Of a DNA stretch of 64,000 nucleotides, positions 8,933 to 16,758 are shown piece after piece; position 1 is the stretch's first letter, and the number at the start of each line of letters is the position of its first letter. The stretch spans positions 434,001 through 498,000 of the forward strand of contig JAYQNS010000004.1 of assembly GCA_038144425.1 (NCBI GenBank). The letters are read 5' to 3'. The position numbers were made by a program, and so were the translations under genes. Below the pieces are notes generated by a model. That model saw only the letters and a program-made list of their open reading frames with translations, had not been told where the DNA came from and searched no databases. Origin of the DNA: Salivita marina. GTDB lineage: Bacteria; Pseudomonadota; Gammaproteobacteria; Pseudomonadales; Azotimanducaceae.

Positions 8933-9348
8933 AGCCCTCGCAGACCCTTAGGTCGGCCCTTCTGGCAGCGGCATTAATCGACTGCGGCGCCGCTTGGGGC
9001 GCCCCGGAAGCACGGGCCGCCACCTCGCTCGCGCAGCAAGGGGCCCGCTGGGCAGCGGACCCGGCCGTCGGCGACTGTGGCATTTGCCATCATCTGCCGG
9101 GGCACGACCCCCGAGATCAGGGCACGGTAGGGCCCTCCCTCGCAGGGGTGGGGCTGCGCCTTAACGAGGCCACCCTTCGAGCGCTACTCACGGACGCTCG
9201 AGCCCTTCGACCAGGCACGATAATGCCCACCTACGGCCGCCCCCCTACGGGCCCTCGCGTCCCACCGGCCCTTCAGGGAAAACCGCTCCTCCCGGCCCAC
9301 GTTCGGGAAGCGATCGTGGCCTGGCTTTCCACCCTTCGCCATGGCTGA
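8929..9348 (+). CDS. soxX: SoxX monoheme cytochrome c
   Basis: A 139-residue secreted c-type cytochrome with a single heme site CGICHH, followed by GTVGPSLAGVGLRL and the Met-ligand region GTIMPTYGR, the usual SoxX arrangement. SoxX pairs with SoxA to attach sulfur compounds oxidatively to the carrier SoxYZ. It starts with GTG overlapping the fccB stop and overlaps soxY by eight bases. The signal peptide runs to about residue 30 (ARAATS). Confidence 0.88.
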   Translation: MKPSQTLRSALLAAALIDCGAAWGAPEARAATSLAQQGARWAADPAVGDCGICHHLPGHDPRDQGTVGPSLAGVGLRLNEATLRALLTDARALRPGTIMPTYGRPPTGPRVPPALQGKPLLPAHVREAIVAWLSTLRHG

Positions 9349-9817
9349 CCGCCTCACGCGGCGCCAGGTACTGGCCGGCAGCGGGGGCGCCCTCACCCTG
9401 ACCGTGCTGCCCCGGACCTTGAGCGCTGCCTCGGTGCCAGAAACGGGGGATCTCCGCGATCTTTTCAAAACCCATTTCGGCGATCAGGTGCCGCCCCCGG
9501 GCGGCGTTCGGCTGGACGTATCTCGCCTTGTAGAAAGTGGTCTCTCCGTCGCCGTGAGCGTGCGCGGGGACGATCCGCAGGATCCCCCGGAAGCGCTCTT
9601 CCTGTTTATGCCCCGAAACCCTGAACCCTGGGGACTGGAAGCCCACTTCCATCCTCCAGCCTTGCCGGAGCTGGCCACCCGCATTCGCCTGTCGGCCACC
9701 CAGAATCTCACCGCCGTGGGCCGCTGGGCCGACGGTCGGCTAGGCCTCGACAGCGTCACAGTGCTGGTTACCCGAGGCGCCTGCATCGATGAGAATTACG
9801 GCCAATGGGTGCGCTAA
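9341..9817 (+). CDS. soxY: SoxY-like sulfur carrier subunit with non-canonical C terminus
   Basis: A 158-residue protein with a Tat-type signal (TRRQVLAGSGGALTL) and the SoxY immunoglobulin-like domain: the GDQVPPPGGVRLDVSRLVESGL segment and the final strands TRIRLSATQNLTAV and DSVTVLVTRGAC. Known SoxY proteins end in a flexible Gly-Gly-Cys-Gly-Gly arm whose Cys carries the sulfur substrate. Here the only comparable Cys is in RGACIDE and is followed by ten further residues ending GQWVR. The assignment rests on domain similarity and on soxX before and soxZ after it (13-base overlap). Whether it can act as a carrier is open. Confidence 0.8.
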   Translation: MADRLTRRQVLAGSGGALTLTVLPRTLSAASVPETGDLRDLFKTHFGDQVPPPGGVRLDVSRLVESGLSVAVSVRGDDPQDPPEALFLFMPRNPEPWGLEAHFHPPALPELATRIRLSATQNLTAVGRWADGRLGLDSVTVLVTRGACIDENYGQWVR

Positions 9818-10140
9818 GCCTCCCCGTGCGCCTCGCGCTCCCCGACGAGGCCCGGGCGGGGAGCGTGGTCTCCCTGCGCCTTTTGCTGCAACACCCCATG
9901 GAAACGGGCTATCGCATCGGGGAGGACGGCGCACGGGTTCCGCGGCACATCCTTACCGCCCTTCGGGTCATCTATGGCGGCCGGGTGATCGCTGCCCTCA
10001 CCCTGCGCCCGGCCATCGCAGCCAATCCCTATTTCGCCTTGAGCTTTATCGCCGATCAAACGGGACCGGTAACCCTGGAAGTAGAGGACGATAAGGGTGC
10101 CAAGCTTGAGGAAACGCGGATGCTCACCGTTGTTTCCTAG
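9805..10140 (+). CDS. soxZ: SoxZ thiosulfate-oxidation carrier complex subunit
   Basis: A 111-residue SoxZ. The recognisable core is LLLQHPMETGYR, then VPRHILTALRVIYGGR and PAIAANPYFALSFIA, matching the conserved HPME and PAIAANPY segments of the family. SoxZ has no signal peptide and is exported bound to SoxY. It overlaps soxY by 13 bases and soxA by 44 bases, so the carrier and the SoxAX enzyme should be made together. Confidence 0.9.
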   Translation: MGALSLPVRLALPDEARAGSVVSLRLLLQHPMETGYRIGEDGARVPRHILTALRVIYGGRVIAALTLRPAIAANPYFALSFIADQTGPVTLEVEDDKGAKLEETRMLTVVS

Positions 10141-10909
10141 GGTATGGCCTCGGCGCTTGCCCAGGGGGTGCCTCGCCCTAAGCCTAGGCCTGGTCCTAAG
10201 CATCAGCGCAGGCGCCGCCCAATCCGGCCTTGCCTACCTGGGGGCAGAGCTCAAAGCTCTGCAAGCGGACCCCTTCGCCAATCCCGGCCTACTCTGGGTT
10301 GATCGAGGCACGGCCCTATGGCGAGCATCTCCAGCTCCAGGGGTGCCCTCCTGCGCGAGTTGCCACGGGAGCCCGGAAAGCCTACGAGAGGTCGTTCCTG
10401 CCTTGCCGCGGTGGAACCCCGCCACCCAACGCCTCGAGAATCTTGAGGGCCTGATCCGACAATGCCAAAGCGAGCGCCAGCATCAGCCTCCGGCCCCCTT
10501 TGAGTCGCCGGCGCTACTTGCGCTCGCGACGCGCCTGGCGCATGGCGCCCGGGGCCTGCCCCTGAGCGAGGCCGTTGCCCCGGATGCGGCCCCAGCCCTG
10601 GCTCGGGGGGAGGCCTTCTTCCGGGAAAGGCGGGGACAGCTTGGGCTCTCCTGCGCCGATTGCCATGAGCGCTACAAGGGGGCTCGCCTACGTGGCGATC
10701 GCGTTTCCGAGGGCATGATCAACGGCTTCCCCATCTACCGTCTCACCTGGCAAACCCTGGGCTCTCGCCACCGCATGTTCCGGTGGTGCAACGAGGCGGT
10801 GCGGGCCACGCCCTACCCTTTTGGCGCCGAGCCCTACCTGGAGCTCGAGCTTTTCCTTCGCCATCGCGGCGCGGGCCTCCCTGTGGAAACCCCAGCGGTG
10901 CGCCGCTAA
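10097..10909 (+). CDS. soxA: SoxA diheme cytochrome c (L-cysteine S-thiosulfotransferase subunit)
   Basis: A 270-residue protein with a signal peptide (LALSLGLVLSISAGAAQS) and two heme sites, CASCHG near residue 85 and CADCHE near residue 195. The active-site Cys region MFRWCNEAVRATPYPFG and the C-terminal GLPVETPAVRR are typical of SoxA. With SoxX it forms the enzyme that joins thiosulfate or sulfide sulfur to SoxY. The ATG at 10097 lies 44 bases inside soxZ; no better start is apparent. Last gene of the operon. SoxB and SoxCD are not nearby. Confidence 0.9.
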   Translation: MPSLRKRGCSPLFPRVWPRRLPRGCLALSLGLVLSISAGAAQSGLAYLGAELKALQADPFANPGLLWVDRGTALWRASPAPGVPSCASCHGSPESLREVVPALPRWNPATQRLENLEGLIRQCQSERQHQPPAPFESPALLALATRLAHGARGLPLSEAVAPDAAPALARGEAFFRERRGQLGLSCADCHERYKGARLRGDRVSEGMINGFPIYRLTWQTLGSRHRMFRWCNEAVRATPYPFGAEPYLELELFLRHRGAGLPVETPAVRR

Positions 10910-10986
10910 GCATCGACCCTTCCCCGGGAGCGGGGCACAATAGGAACATTGCGGAGTGTCCGCCCCGGCCCCCTGGAAACACCCCC

Positions 10987-12492
10987 GTGTCAGATTTCTC
11001 CCTGCCTGCCTCCGGGCCCATGGCCGCCCTCGATCTCGGATCGAACTCCTTTCATTTGCTTATTGCAGAGTTCAAGGGCGACCGGCTGCGGGTCATCGAC
11101 CGACTAAAGGACATGGTGCGCCTGGCGGAGGGACTCGGGGAAAGCGGCCGGCTCAAGGACGATATCGCCGATCGAGCCCTCAAGAGCCTCGAGCGCATCG
11201 GCCAGCGCCTCCGGGGCCTGCCCCGGGAAAACGTTCGCATCGTCGGGACCAACACGCTACGCCGCATTCGCGACGGCGGCACCTTTCTGCGCGCTGCCGA
11301 GGCCGCCCTGGGCTTCCCCGTAGAGGTCATTGCGGGCCGGGAGGAGGCTCGCCTCATCTACCTGGGCGTCGCCCATAGCGCCCCAAGCGGTGGTCAGCGT
11401 CAATTGGTGGTGGATATCGGCGGCGGCTCCACAGAATTGATCATAGGCACGGATCACCAGCCCGAGCTCCTCGACAGCCTGTTCATGGGCTGCGTGAGCT
11501 CAAGCCAGCGTTTCTTCCCCCCTGGGTCCCCACCCACGGCGCAGAGCATGAAGAAGGCCCGGCTTGCCGCTCGGCAGGAAATGGAGTCCATTGAAGCCGC
11601 CTACCGAGCCCGAGGTTGGGACAACGCCCTTGGGGCTTCCGGAACCATCCTCGCGGTACAGGACGCGCAAGCTGAGCTCTTGGGTGCCCCAGGACCTATC
11701 ACGCCCGATGGTCTCGAAGCCCTCAGGGAAGCGGTTCTTGCGGGTACCCCGCTCACTGGCGTGCCCAAGCAGCGCGCTGCGGTGTTCCCCGGAGGCCTGG
11801 CCATCCTCAGCGGAATCTTCGATGCCCTGGGCCTAAAACGCATGGAAACCTCAAAAAGTGCGCTGCGCGAAGGCTTGCTCTGGGACCTCGCAGGGCGAAA
11901 GGGCAACGCCGATGCCCGGGAGAGCACGGTGGCAAACCTCCGCGAGCGCTTCCACATCGATCAAGCCCAGGCCCAGCGCGTGCAGCGCTTGAGCCTTCGT
12001 CTGCTTACCGCGGTCGCCAAGGCCTGGGACCTTAAGGGCGCCAGCGCCGCTGACCTCCTGCGCTGGGCTGGTGCCCTCCACGAGCTGGGCATGGACGTCG
12101 CCCATAGTCAGCACCACAAGCACGGTGCCTACCTTCTCACGCACATGGATTTGGCGGGGTTCTCTAGGACCGAACAAGAGCGCTTAGCCCTTTTGGTGCG
12201 GGCACATCGGCGAAAGTTCCCAAGCGAACTCTTCGCGCCCCTCCGGGGCGCCACCCAAGCCCAGTTGCTTCGCCTCACCCTTCTGCTGCGCTGCGCCGTG
12301 GTGCTGTGCCGGGCCCGAAGCGACATGGCCGTGCCCGCTGCCTTCACCCTGGATGCCGGGGACAGCCAGCTGACCTTGAGCTTTCCCAAGCGCTGGCTGC
12401 GCGCCCATCCGCTAACGCGCCTCGACCTCGATGACGAACGGCGAGTGTGGCGGAGCCTTGGCTACGCCCTTGCCATCGAGGAGCGGGCCTAA
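10987..12492 (+). CDS. ppx: exopolyphosphatase Ppx/GppA family
   Basis: A 501-residue phosphatase releasing phosphate from polyphosphate ends, possibly also hydrolysing pppGpp. The actin-like ATPase fold is seen in MAALDLGSNSFHLL near the start, the phosphate loop VVDIGGGSTELIIG near residue 145, and GASGTILAVQ. A C-terminal HD-like helical domain follows, with HELGMDVAHSQHHKHG. I chose GTG at 10987; ATG at 11020 would start right at the ASKHA strand and is probably too short. It is convergent with ppk1, and the two coding regions overlap by four bases. Confidence 0.92.
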   Translation: MSDFSLPASGPMAALDLGSNSFHLLIAEFKGDRLRVIDRLKDMVRLAEGLGESGRLKDDIADRALKSLERIGQRLRGLPRENVRIVGTNTLRRIRDGGTFLRAAEAALGFPVEVIAGREEARLIYLGVAHSAPSGGQRQLVVDIGGGSTELIIGTDHQPELLDSLFMGCVSSSQRFFPPGSPPTAQSMKKARLAARQEMESIEAAYRARGWDNALGASGTILAVQDAQAELLGAPGPITPDGLEALREAVLAGTPLTGVPKQRAAVFPGGLAILSGIFDALGLKRMETSKSALREGLLWDLAGRKGNADARESTVANLRERFHIDQAQAQRVQRLSLRLLTAVAKAWDLKGASAADLLRWAGALHELGMDVAHSQHHKHGAYLLTHMDLAGFSRTEQERLALLVRAHRRKFPSELFAPLRGATQAQLLRLTLLLRCAVVLCRARSDMAVPAAFTLDAGDSQLTLSFPKRWLRAHPLTRLDLDDERRVWRSLGYALAIEERA

Positions 12493-14591
12493 GCTCGCTC
12501 CGCCAAGCTTTTCAGAAGCGCTCCCTGAGCGCTGCGACGCCGTGCATTGCCCGCGCTGACGCGCCGGTAAGTGCCATCGGCCTGCAGCAGCCACGCTTGC
12601 GCGTTATCTGTCAGATAGCCCTGAAGCGATTCCTGAATGATGCGCTGACGCAAACGGCGATCTTCGATGGGGAAGCAGGTTTCTACGCGCCGGAAAAAGT
12701 TTCGATCCATCCAGTCGGCACTGGAAAGGTAGAGCAGCTCTTCCTCGTCGCCATTTTCAAAGTAGAAAATGCGCGTATGCTCGAGGAAGCGGCCGATAAT
12801 GGAACGCACCGTAATGTTGTCCGAAACGCCCTCCAGCCCGGGGCGCAGGCAGCAGACCCCGCGAACGATCAGATCGATAACCACCCCCGCCTGGGAAGCG
12901 CTATAGAGCGCTTGGATCAGTTCCGGCTCCACCAAGGAGTTCATTTTGGCGATGATTCGCCCCTGGCCGCCGGCCCGGCTCCGCTCTGCTTCCGCGTTTA
13001 CGAGGTCCACCATGTGCTTGTGGAGGTTAAAGGGGGCCTGGATCAGCTTCTTCAGGCGCGCCACCCGCCCCATGGCCGTCAGCTGCTGGAACATTTTTTG
13101 AACGTCGTCGCCAGTGGCCGCATCGCAGGTAAACAAGCCGTAATCGGTGTAAAGGCGCGCCGTCCGAGCGTGATAGTTCCCGGTCCCAAGATGCACATAG
13201 CGGCGGAGCATGCGCCCTTCCCGGCGCAGTACGAGCATCATCTTAGAGTGCGTTTTATGGCCCACCACGCCATAGACCACCTGGGCTCCGGCCTCGTGGA
13301 GCGTCTCCGCGAGTTCAATATTGGCCTCTTCATCAAAGCGCGCACGCAACTCGATGACCACCATCACTTCCTTGCCTTGCCGAGCCGCATCGACCAAAGC
13401 CTTCACAATCGCCGAGTCGGCGCCGGTGCGATAGAGCGTCTGCCGAATGGCGAGCACGTTTGGATCCCGGGCGGCCTGGCGAAGGAAATCGATCACCGGC
13501 GCAAAGGATTCGAAGGGATGGTGCAGCAGCAGGTCCCCCCGGCGAATGACATCAAAGATGTCGTCGTTCCGGCGCACCCGGGCCGGGATCCCCGAGGCAA
13601 AGCCCGGGTATTTCAAATCCGGACGGTCGATGAGATCGGGAATGGCCATGAGCCGGGTAAGGTTCACCGGGCCATTGCAGCGGTAAACGTCGTCCTCTTC
13701 CAGCTCGAACTGGCGAACGAGAAACTCCTCCACCTCCTCCGGGCAATCATCAGCCAGCTCCAGGCGCACTTCATCGCCAAAGCGACGCGCCGAAAGTTCC
13801 CCTTCCAGGGCTCGCTTCAGATCGTCGATTTCCTCTTCGTCGACGAACAAATCGGAATTCCGCGTCACCCTAAATTGGTAGCACCCCGTGGCCTTCATGC
13901 CCGGGAACAGATCGCTCACGTGCTGGTGAATGATCGAAGAAAGGAAGACGAAATCGTTCGGACCCTGGGACACGGATTCGGGCAGCGCCACCACCCGGGG
14001 CAGGGACCGAGGCGCACCCACGATGGCCATGCCGCTGTTCCGGCCGAAGGCGTCCTTTCCCTCGAGGGTGACAATAAAGTTCAGAGATTTATTCAGAACC
14101 CGGGGGAAGGGATGGGCCGGATCGAGAGCGATGGGGGACAGCACGGGCACCAGTTCCCGGGCGAAGTAGCGCTTGATCCAGTCGGCGTGACGCTTACCCC
14201 AGTCCCTCCGGCGAATAAAGCGAATGTGCTCCCCTTCCAGCGCCGGTATGAGCATATCGTTCAACACTCGATACTGATCATCGACCAGATCGTGGACCTG
14301 CTCCGAGATGCGTTGGAGCTGCTCTCCGGGGCCCAGATTGTCTGGCCCCCGCTGGGTCGCGCCGTAGGCGAGCTGCTGCTTAAGCCCTGCCACCCGGATC
14401 TCAAAAAACTCGTCAAGGTTGGACGCCGCAATGCACAAAAAGCGTAACCGCTCGAGCAGAGGCACGCTGTCGTCCTTCGCCTGCTCCAGCACCCGACGAT
14501 TAAACTCCAGGAGGGACAGCTCGCGATTGAAGAACAGGGTGGCGCCCGCCGGTTCGGGGGCAGCCTTCGCAGCGGATTTTCGGCTCATCAT
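12489..14591 (-). CDS. ppk1: polyphosphate kinase 1
   Basis: A 700-residue enzyme polymerising the ATP gamma-phosphate into polyphosphate. The N-terminal domain has FFNRELSLLEFNRRVLEQA. The two phospholipase D-like catalytic halves carry VVYGVVGHKTHSKMM, with the HKTHSK motif, and RRYVHLGTGNYHARTARLY. Conserved TGADSAIVKALVDAARQGK precedes them. Length and order are standard for Ppk1. Pairing with ppx in tail-to-tail orientation means synthesis and degradation genes share a 3' boundary. It is divergent from cmoA with an 85-base gap. Confidence 0.96.
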   Translation of the reverse strand: MMSRKSAAKAAPEPAGATLFFNRELSLLEFNRRVLEQAKDDSVPLLERLRFLCIAASNLDEFFEIRVAGLKQQLAYGATQRGPDNLGPGEQLQRISEQVHDLVDDQYRVLNDMLIPALEGEHIRFIRRRDWGKRHADWIKRYFARELVPVLSPIALDPAHPFPRVLNKSLNFIVTLEGKDAFGRNSGMAIVGAPRSLPRVVALPESVSQGPNDFVFLSSIIHQHVSDLFPGMKATGCYQFRVTRNSDLFVDEEEIDDLKRALEGELSARRFGDEVRLELADDCPEEVEEFLVRQFELEEDDVYRCNGPVNLTRLMAIPDLIDRPDLKYPGFASGIPARVRRNDDIFDVIRRGDLLLHHPFESFAPVIDFLRQAARDPNVLAIRQTLYRTGADSAIVKALVDAARQGKEVMVVIELRARFDEEANIELAETLHEAGAQVVYGVVGHKTHSKMMLVLRREGRMLRRYVHLGTGNYHARTARLYTDYGLFTCDAATGDDVQKMFQQLTAMGRVARLKKLIQAPFNLHKHMVDLVNAEAERSRAGGQGRIIAKMNSLVEPELIQALYSASQAGVVIDLIVRGVCCLRPGLEGVSDNITVRSIIGRFLEHTRIFYFENGDEEELLYLSSADWMDRNFFRRVETCFPIEDRRLRQRIIQESLQGYLTDNAQAWLLQADGTYRRVSAGNARRRSAQGALLKSLAERA

Positions 14592-14676
14592 GGCGCTACA
14601 CTTAGCCTTTACGTCATCTCAGTATGACAGACCACACTGAAGGAAATGTGACATTCATCATGGCGTCGGCAGGGAA

Positions 14677-15414
14677 ATGAAACTGGACACGCTCTACGCT
14701 GAGACCAACGCGACGCCGGGCAGCTTCCGCTTTGATGAGGCGGTGGTCTCCGTCTTCCCGGACATGATCCGCCGGTCCGTTCCGGGCTATGAAGCGACCC
14801 TCGCCCTCACCGGGCGCTTGGCAGCCCGCTATGCCCAGGACCACAGCGCCGTGGTGGACCTCGGCTGCTCCCTCGGGGATAGCCTGCTGGCCTGCGCCCA
14901 GGCCCTTGAGGGACGACCGGTTACGCTCCTCGGCGTGGATAACGCGGCCCCCATGATCGCCCAGGCAGAAGCACGGTTTGCCGCGCTAGCCCTGACCCCT
15001 AGGCCCCGCTTCGAGCACGCCGATCTCCTGGCCTTAGCCTATCCGCCGGCGAGCCTCTTCATCCTCAATTGGACCCTCCAATTCCTCCCCCTGGAGGACC
15101 GAGGTCATCTCATTGCCCGCCTCTTTGCCACGCTGCGCCCCGGCGGCGCCCTGGTGCTCAGCGAAAAAATTCGCGACCCGGACCCGGAGGTGGACGCCCT
15201 GCTGGGGACGCTTCACCACGACTTTAAGGCCGCCCAGGGCTACTCCCCGGCGGAAATCGAAGGCAAACGGCAAGCGCTTGAAACGGTTCTGATACGGGAG
15301 ACGGTGGCGGATCATCAGGCCCGCCTTCGCCAAGCCGGCTTCATTGGCGTGACCGTCCTACTCCAGCAGCTGAACTTCGTTACCTTCCTTGCCGTAAAGC
15401 CCCATGCTGCCTAG
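14677..15414 (+). CDS. cmoA: carboxy-S-adenosyl-L-methionine synthase CmoA
   Basis: A 245-residue SAM-binding enzyme that makes carboxy-SAM from SAM and prephenate. The N-terminal DEAVVSVFPDMIRRSVPGYE is highly characteristic. The SAM motif is VVDLGCSLGDSLLA, followed by LLGVDNAAPMIAQAE and LFILNWTLQFLPL. Its product is used by CmoB, whose gene overlaps it by 11 bases, to form the 5-oxyacetyl-uridine modification at tRNA wobble position 34. Confidence 0.96.
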   Translation: MKLDTLYAETNATPGSFRFDEAVVSVFPDMIRRSVPGYEATLALTGRLAARYAQDHSAVVDLGCSLGDSLLACAQALEGRPVTLLGVDNAAPMIAQAEARFAALALTPRPRFEHADLLALAYPPASLFILNWTLQFLPLEDRGHLIARLFATLRPGGALVLSEKIRDPDPEVDALLGTLHHDFKAAQGYSPAEIEGKRQALETVLIRETVADHQARLRQAGFIGVTVLLQQLNFVTFLAVKPHAA

Positions 15415-16384
15415 CGCAGAAGACCTATCCGGGCGCCTCGAGGCCCTCGCGCTTGCCCCTTGGACCAAAGCCCTAACGCCTGCGCTGGCCGAGGCCCTGG
15501 CTCCCGGGCGCCACGGTGATCGCCCCCGCTGGGAAGCGGCGCTGGAACAGCTGCCTGAGCTCCCGGAGGTCACTGCAGATCTCACCGGCCCCGCGCCGCG
15601 CCTCGCCTGTCCCCGCGCCCTAAGCCCTAAAGAGCAGGCCGCTCTGAAAGGGGGACTTGAAGGTCTGCGCCCCTGGCGAAAAGGGCCCTTTGATTTCTTT
15701 GGCGTCACCGTCGATGCGGAATGGCGCTCCGATTGGAAATGGGACCGACTCGCCCCGCACTTTGATCCCGCGGGCAAGCGCGTCCTCGACGTCGGCTGCG
15801 GAAACGGCTACTACGCGCGCCGCCTCCTTGGCGCGGGCGCCGCCGCCGTTGTTGGCGTTGATCCCACACTACTCTTTAGCTGCCAAAGCGCAGCCTTTGA
15901 CCGCTACGCCCTGGACCCCCAATGGCTGCTTCTCCCCCTGCCCTTTGAAGCCCTACCCGCGGCCCAGTCCTTCGACGTGGTGATGAGCATGGGAGTGCTC
16001 TATCACCGGCGCGACCCTTTGGCCCACCTGTCGGCCCTGGCGGCGCAGCTGGCCCCCGGGGGCCAGCTGGTGCTGGAAACCCTGGTCATCCCTGGCGACG
16101 CGCAGCAAGTACTCGTACCTCCAGATCGCTATGCCCGCATGCGCAACGTATGGTTCCTGCCCAGCGTGTCAGCGCTCCAACGGTGGCTCGACCGGCTGGG
16201 CTTTCAAAGCCATTGCACAAGCCTCAAAGCCACCACCCCCGAGGAACAGCGCACCACGCCCTGGATGCCCTACGAATCCCTCCGGGAGGCCCTTGCACCG
16301 GAGGATAAGTCCCTTACCGTAGAAGGCTTGCCAGCGCCCCACCGGGCCCTTTTGGTCGCCGAAAAGAGAGCTCGCAGGAAATGA
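15404..16384 (+). CDS. cmoB: tRNA U34 carboxymethyltransferase CmoB
   Basis: A 326-residue transferase that moves the carboxymethyl group of carboxy-SAM onto 5-hydroxyuridine at tRNA position 34. Visible are GLRPWRKGPFDFFGVTVDAE, the SAM-binding VLDVGCGNGYYARRLLGAGA, and MSMGVLYHRRDPLAHL, all typical of CmoB. The C-terminal part has RYARMRNVWFLPSVSALQRW. It overlaps cmoA at its start and the next small gene by four bases at its end. Confidence 0.96.
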   Translation: MLPSAEDLSGRLEALALAPWTKALTPALAEALAPGRHGDRPRWEAALEQLPELPEVTADLTGPAPRLACPRALSPKEQAALKGGLEGLRPWRKGPFDFFGVTVDAEWRSDWKWDRLAPHFDPAGKRVLDVGCGNGYYARRLLGAGAAAVVGVDPTLLFSCQSAAFDRYALDPQWLLLPLPFEALPAAQSFDVVMSMGVLYHRRDPLAHLSALAAQLAPGGQLVLETLVIPGDAQQVLVPPDRYARMRNVWFLPSVSALQRWLDRLGFQSHCTSLKATTPEEQRTTPWMPYESLREALAPEDKSLTVEGLPAPHRALLVAEKRARRK

Positions 16385-16758
16385 CCCTATTTACCTATCT
16401 TGGGAAGGAGGGCGCCATCCTCCGCATGGTCGAGGCCTTCCTGAACCATCCCAGCCGCTTCATGCATCCGGTGGAGCTCGCCCGAGCGACGGGCCTCGGG
16501 GTTTTTGAAATCCGCGATCGCCTCGAGGGATGCCAGGCCCTTTTTGTCCGCCTGCCCCGCACTCCCGATGGGCTCGTGCGCTACGCCTTGGCGTCCTCCC
16601 TCGCGGGGCTCGACCAGGAAGGCATTCAAAACCTCATCGCCCAGCGCGCGCGAACGGAACGGCTTACCCTCACCGCAGGTCTCCTAGTGATCGCCGGCCT
16701 CGGCCTCCTGACCTTGATTACCGTGGCTCCCGCCGCCCTGCTGGGCCTCGGCTCGTGA
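16381..16758 (+). CDS. uncharacterised small protein with C-terminal membrane helix
   Basis: A 125-residue protein of unknown function. The first 80 residues resemble a winged-helix fold by pattern (VEAFLNHPSRFMHPVELARATG, FEIRDRLEGC), but I do not recognise a family. Residues 97-120 (LTAGLLVIAGLGLLTLITVA) form one hydrophobic segment near the C terminus, giving a tail-anchored layout. The ATG overlaps the cmoB stop and the gene's own stop overlaps the GTG of the following gene, so it is translated as part of this operon. A membrane-tethered DNA-binding or adaptor role is only a guess. Confidence 0.75.
   Translation: MTLFTYLGKEGAILRMVEAFLNHPSRFMHPVELARATGLGVFEIRDRLEGCQALFVRLPRTPDGLVRYALASSLAGLDQEGIQNLIAQRARTERLTLTAGLLVIAGLGLLTLITVAPAALLGLGS

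Noticed and set aside
10783..10986. Longer Ppx starting inside soxA
   Set aside because: These 68 codons are low in complexity and overlap the soxA end; the Ppx fold begins shortly after 10987.
12447..14447. A 666-codon open frame on the + strand
   Set aside because: It is antisense to ppk1, whose motifs are all intact. The composition of the translated product (many His, Arg and Gln) is that of a shadow frame.
14613..14630. Possible Pho box upstream of ppk1
   Set aside because: One perfect CTGTCAT half site is present on the reverse strand (14624-14630), but the second repeat at the required spacing (AGATGAC) matches only two of seven positions, so I do not call a PhoB site.
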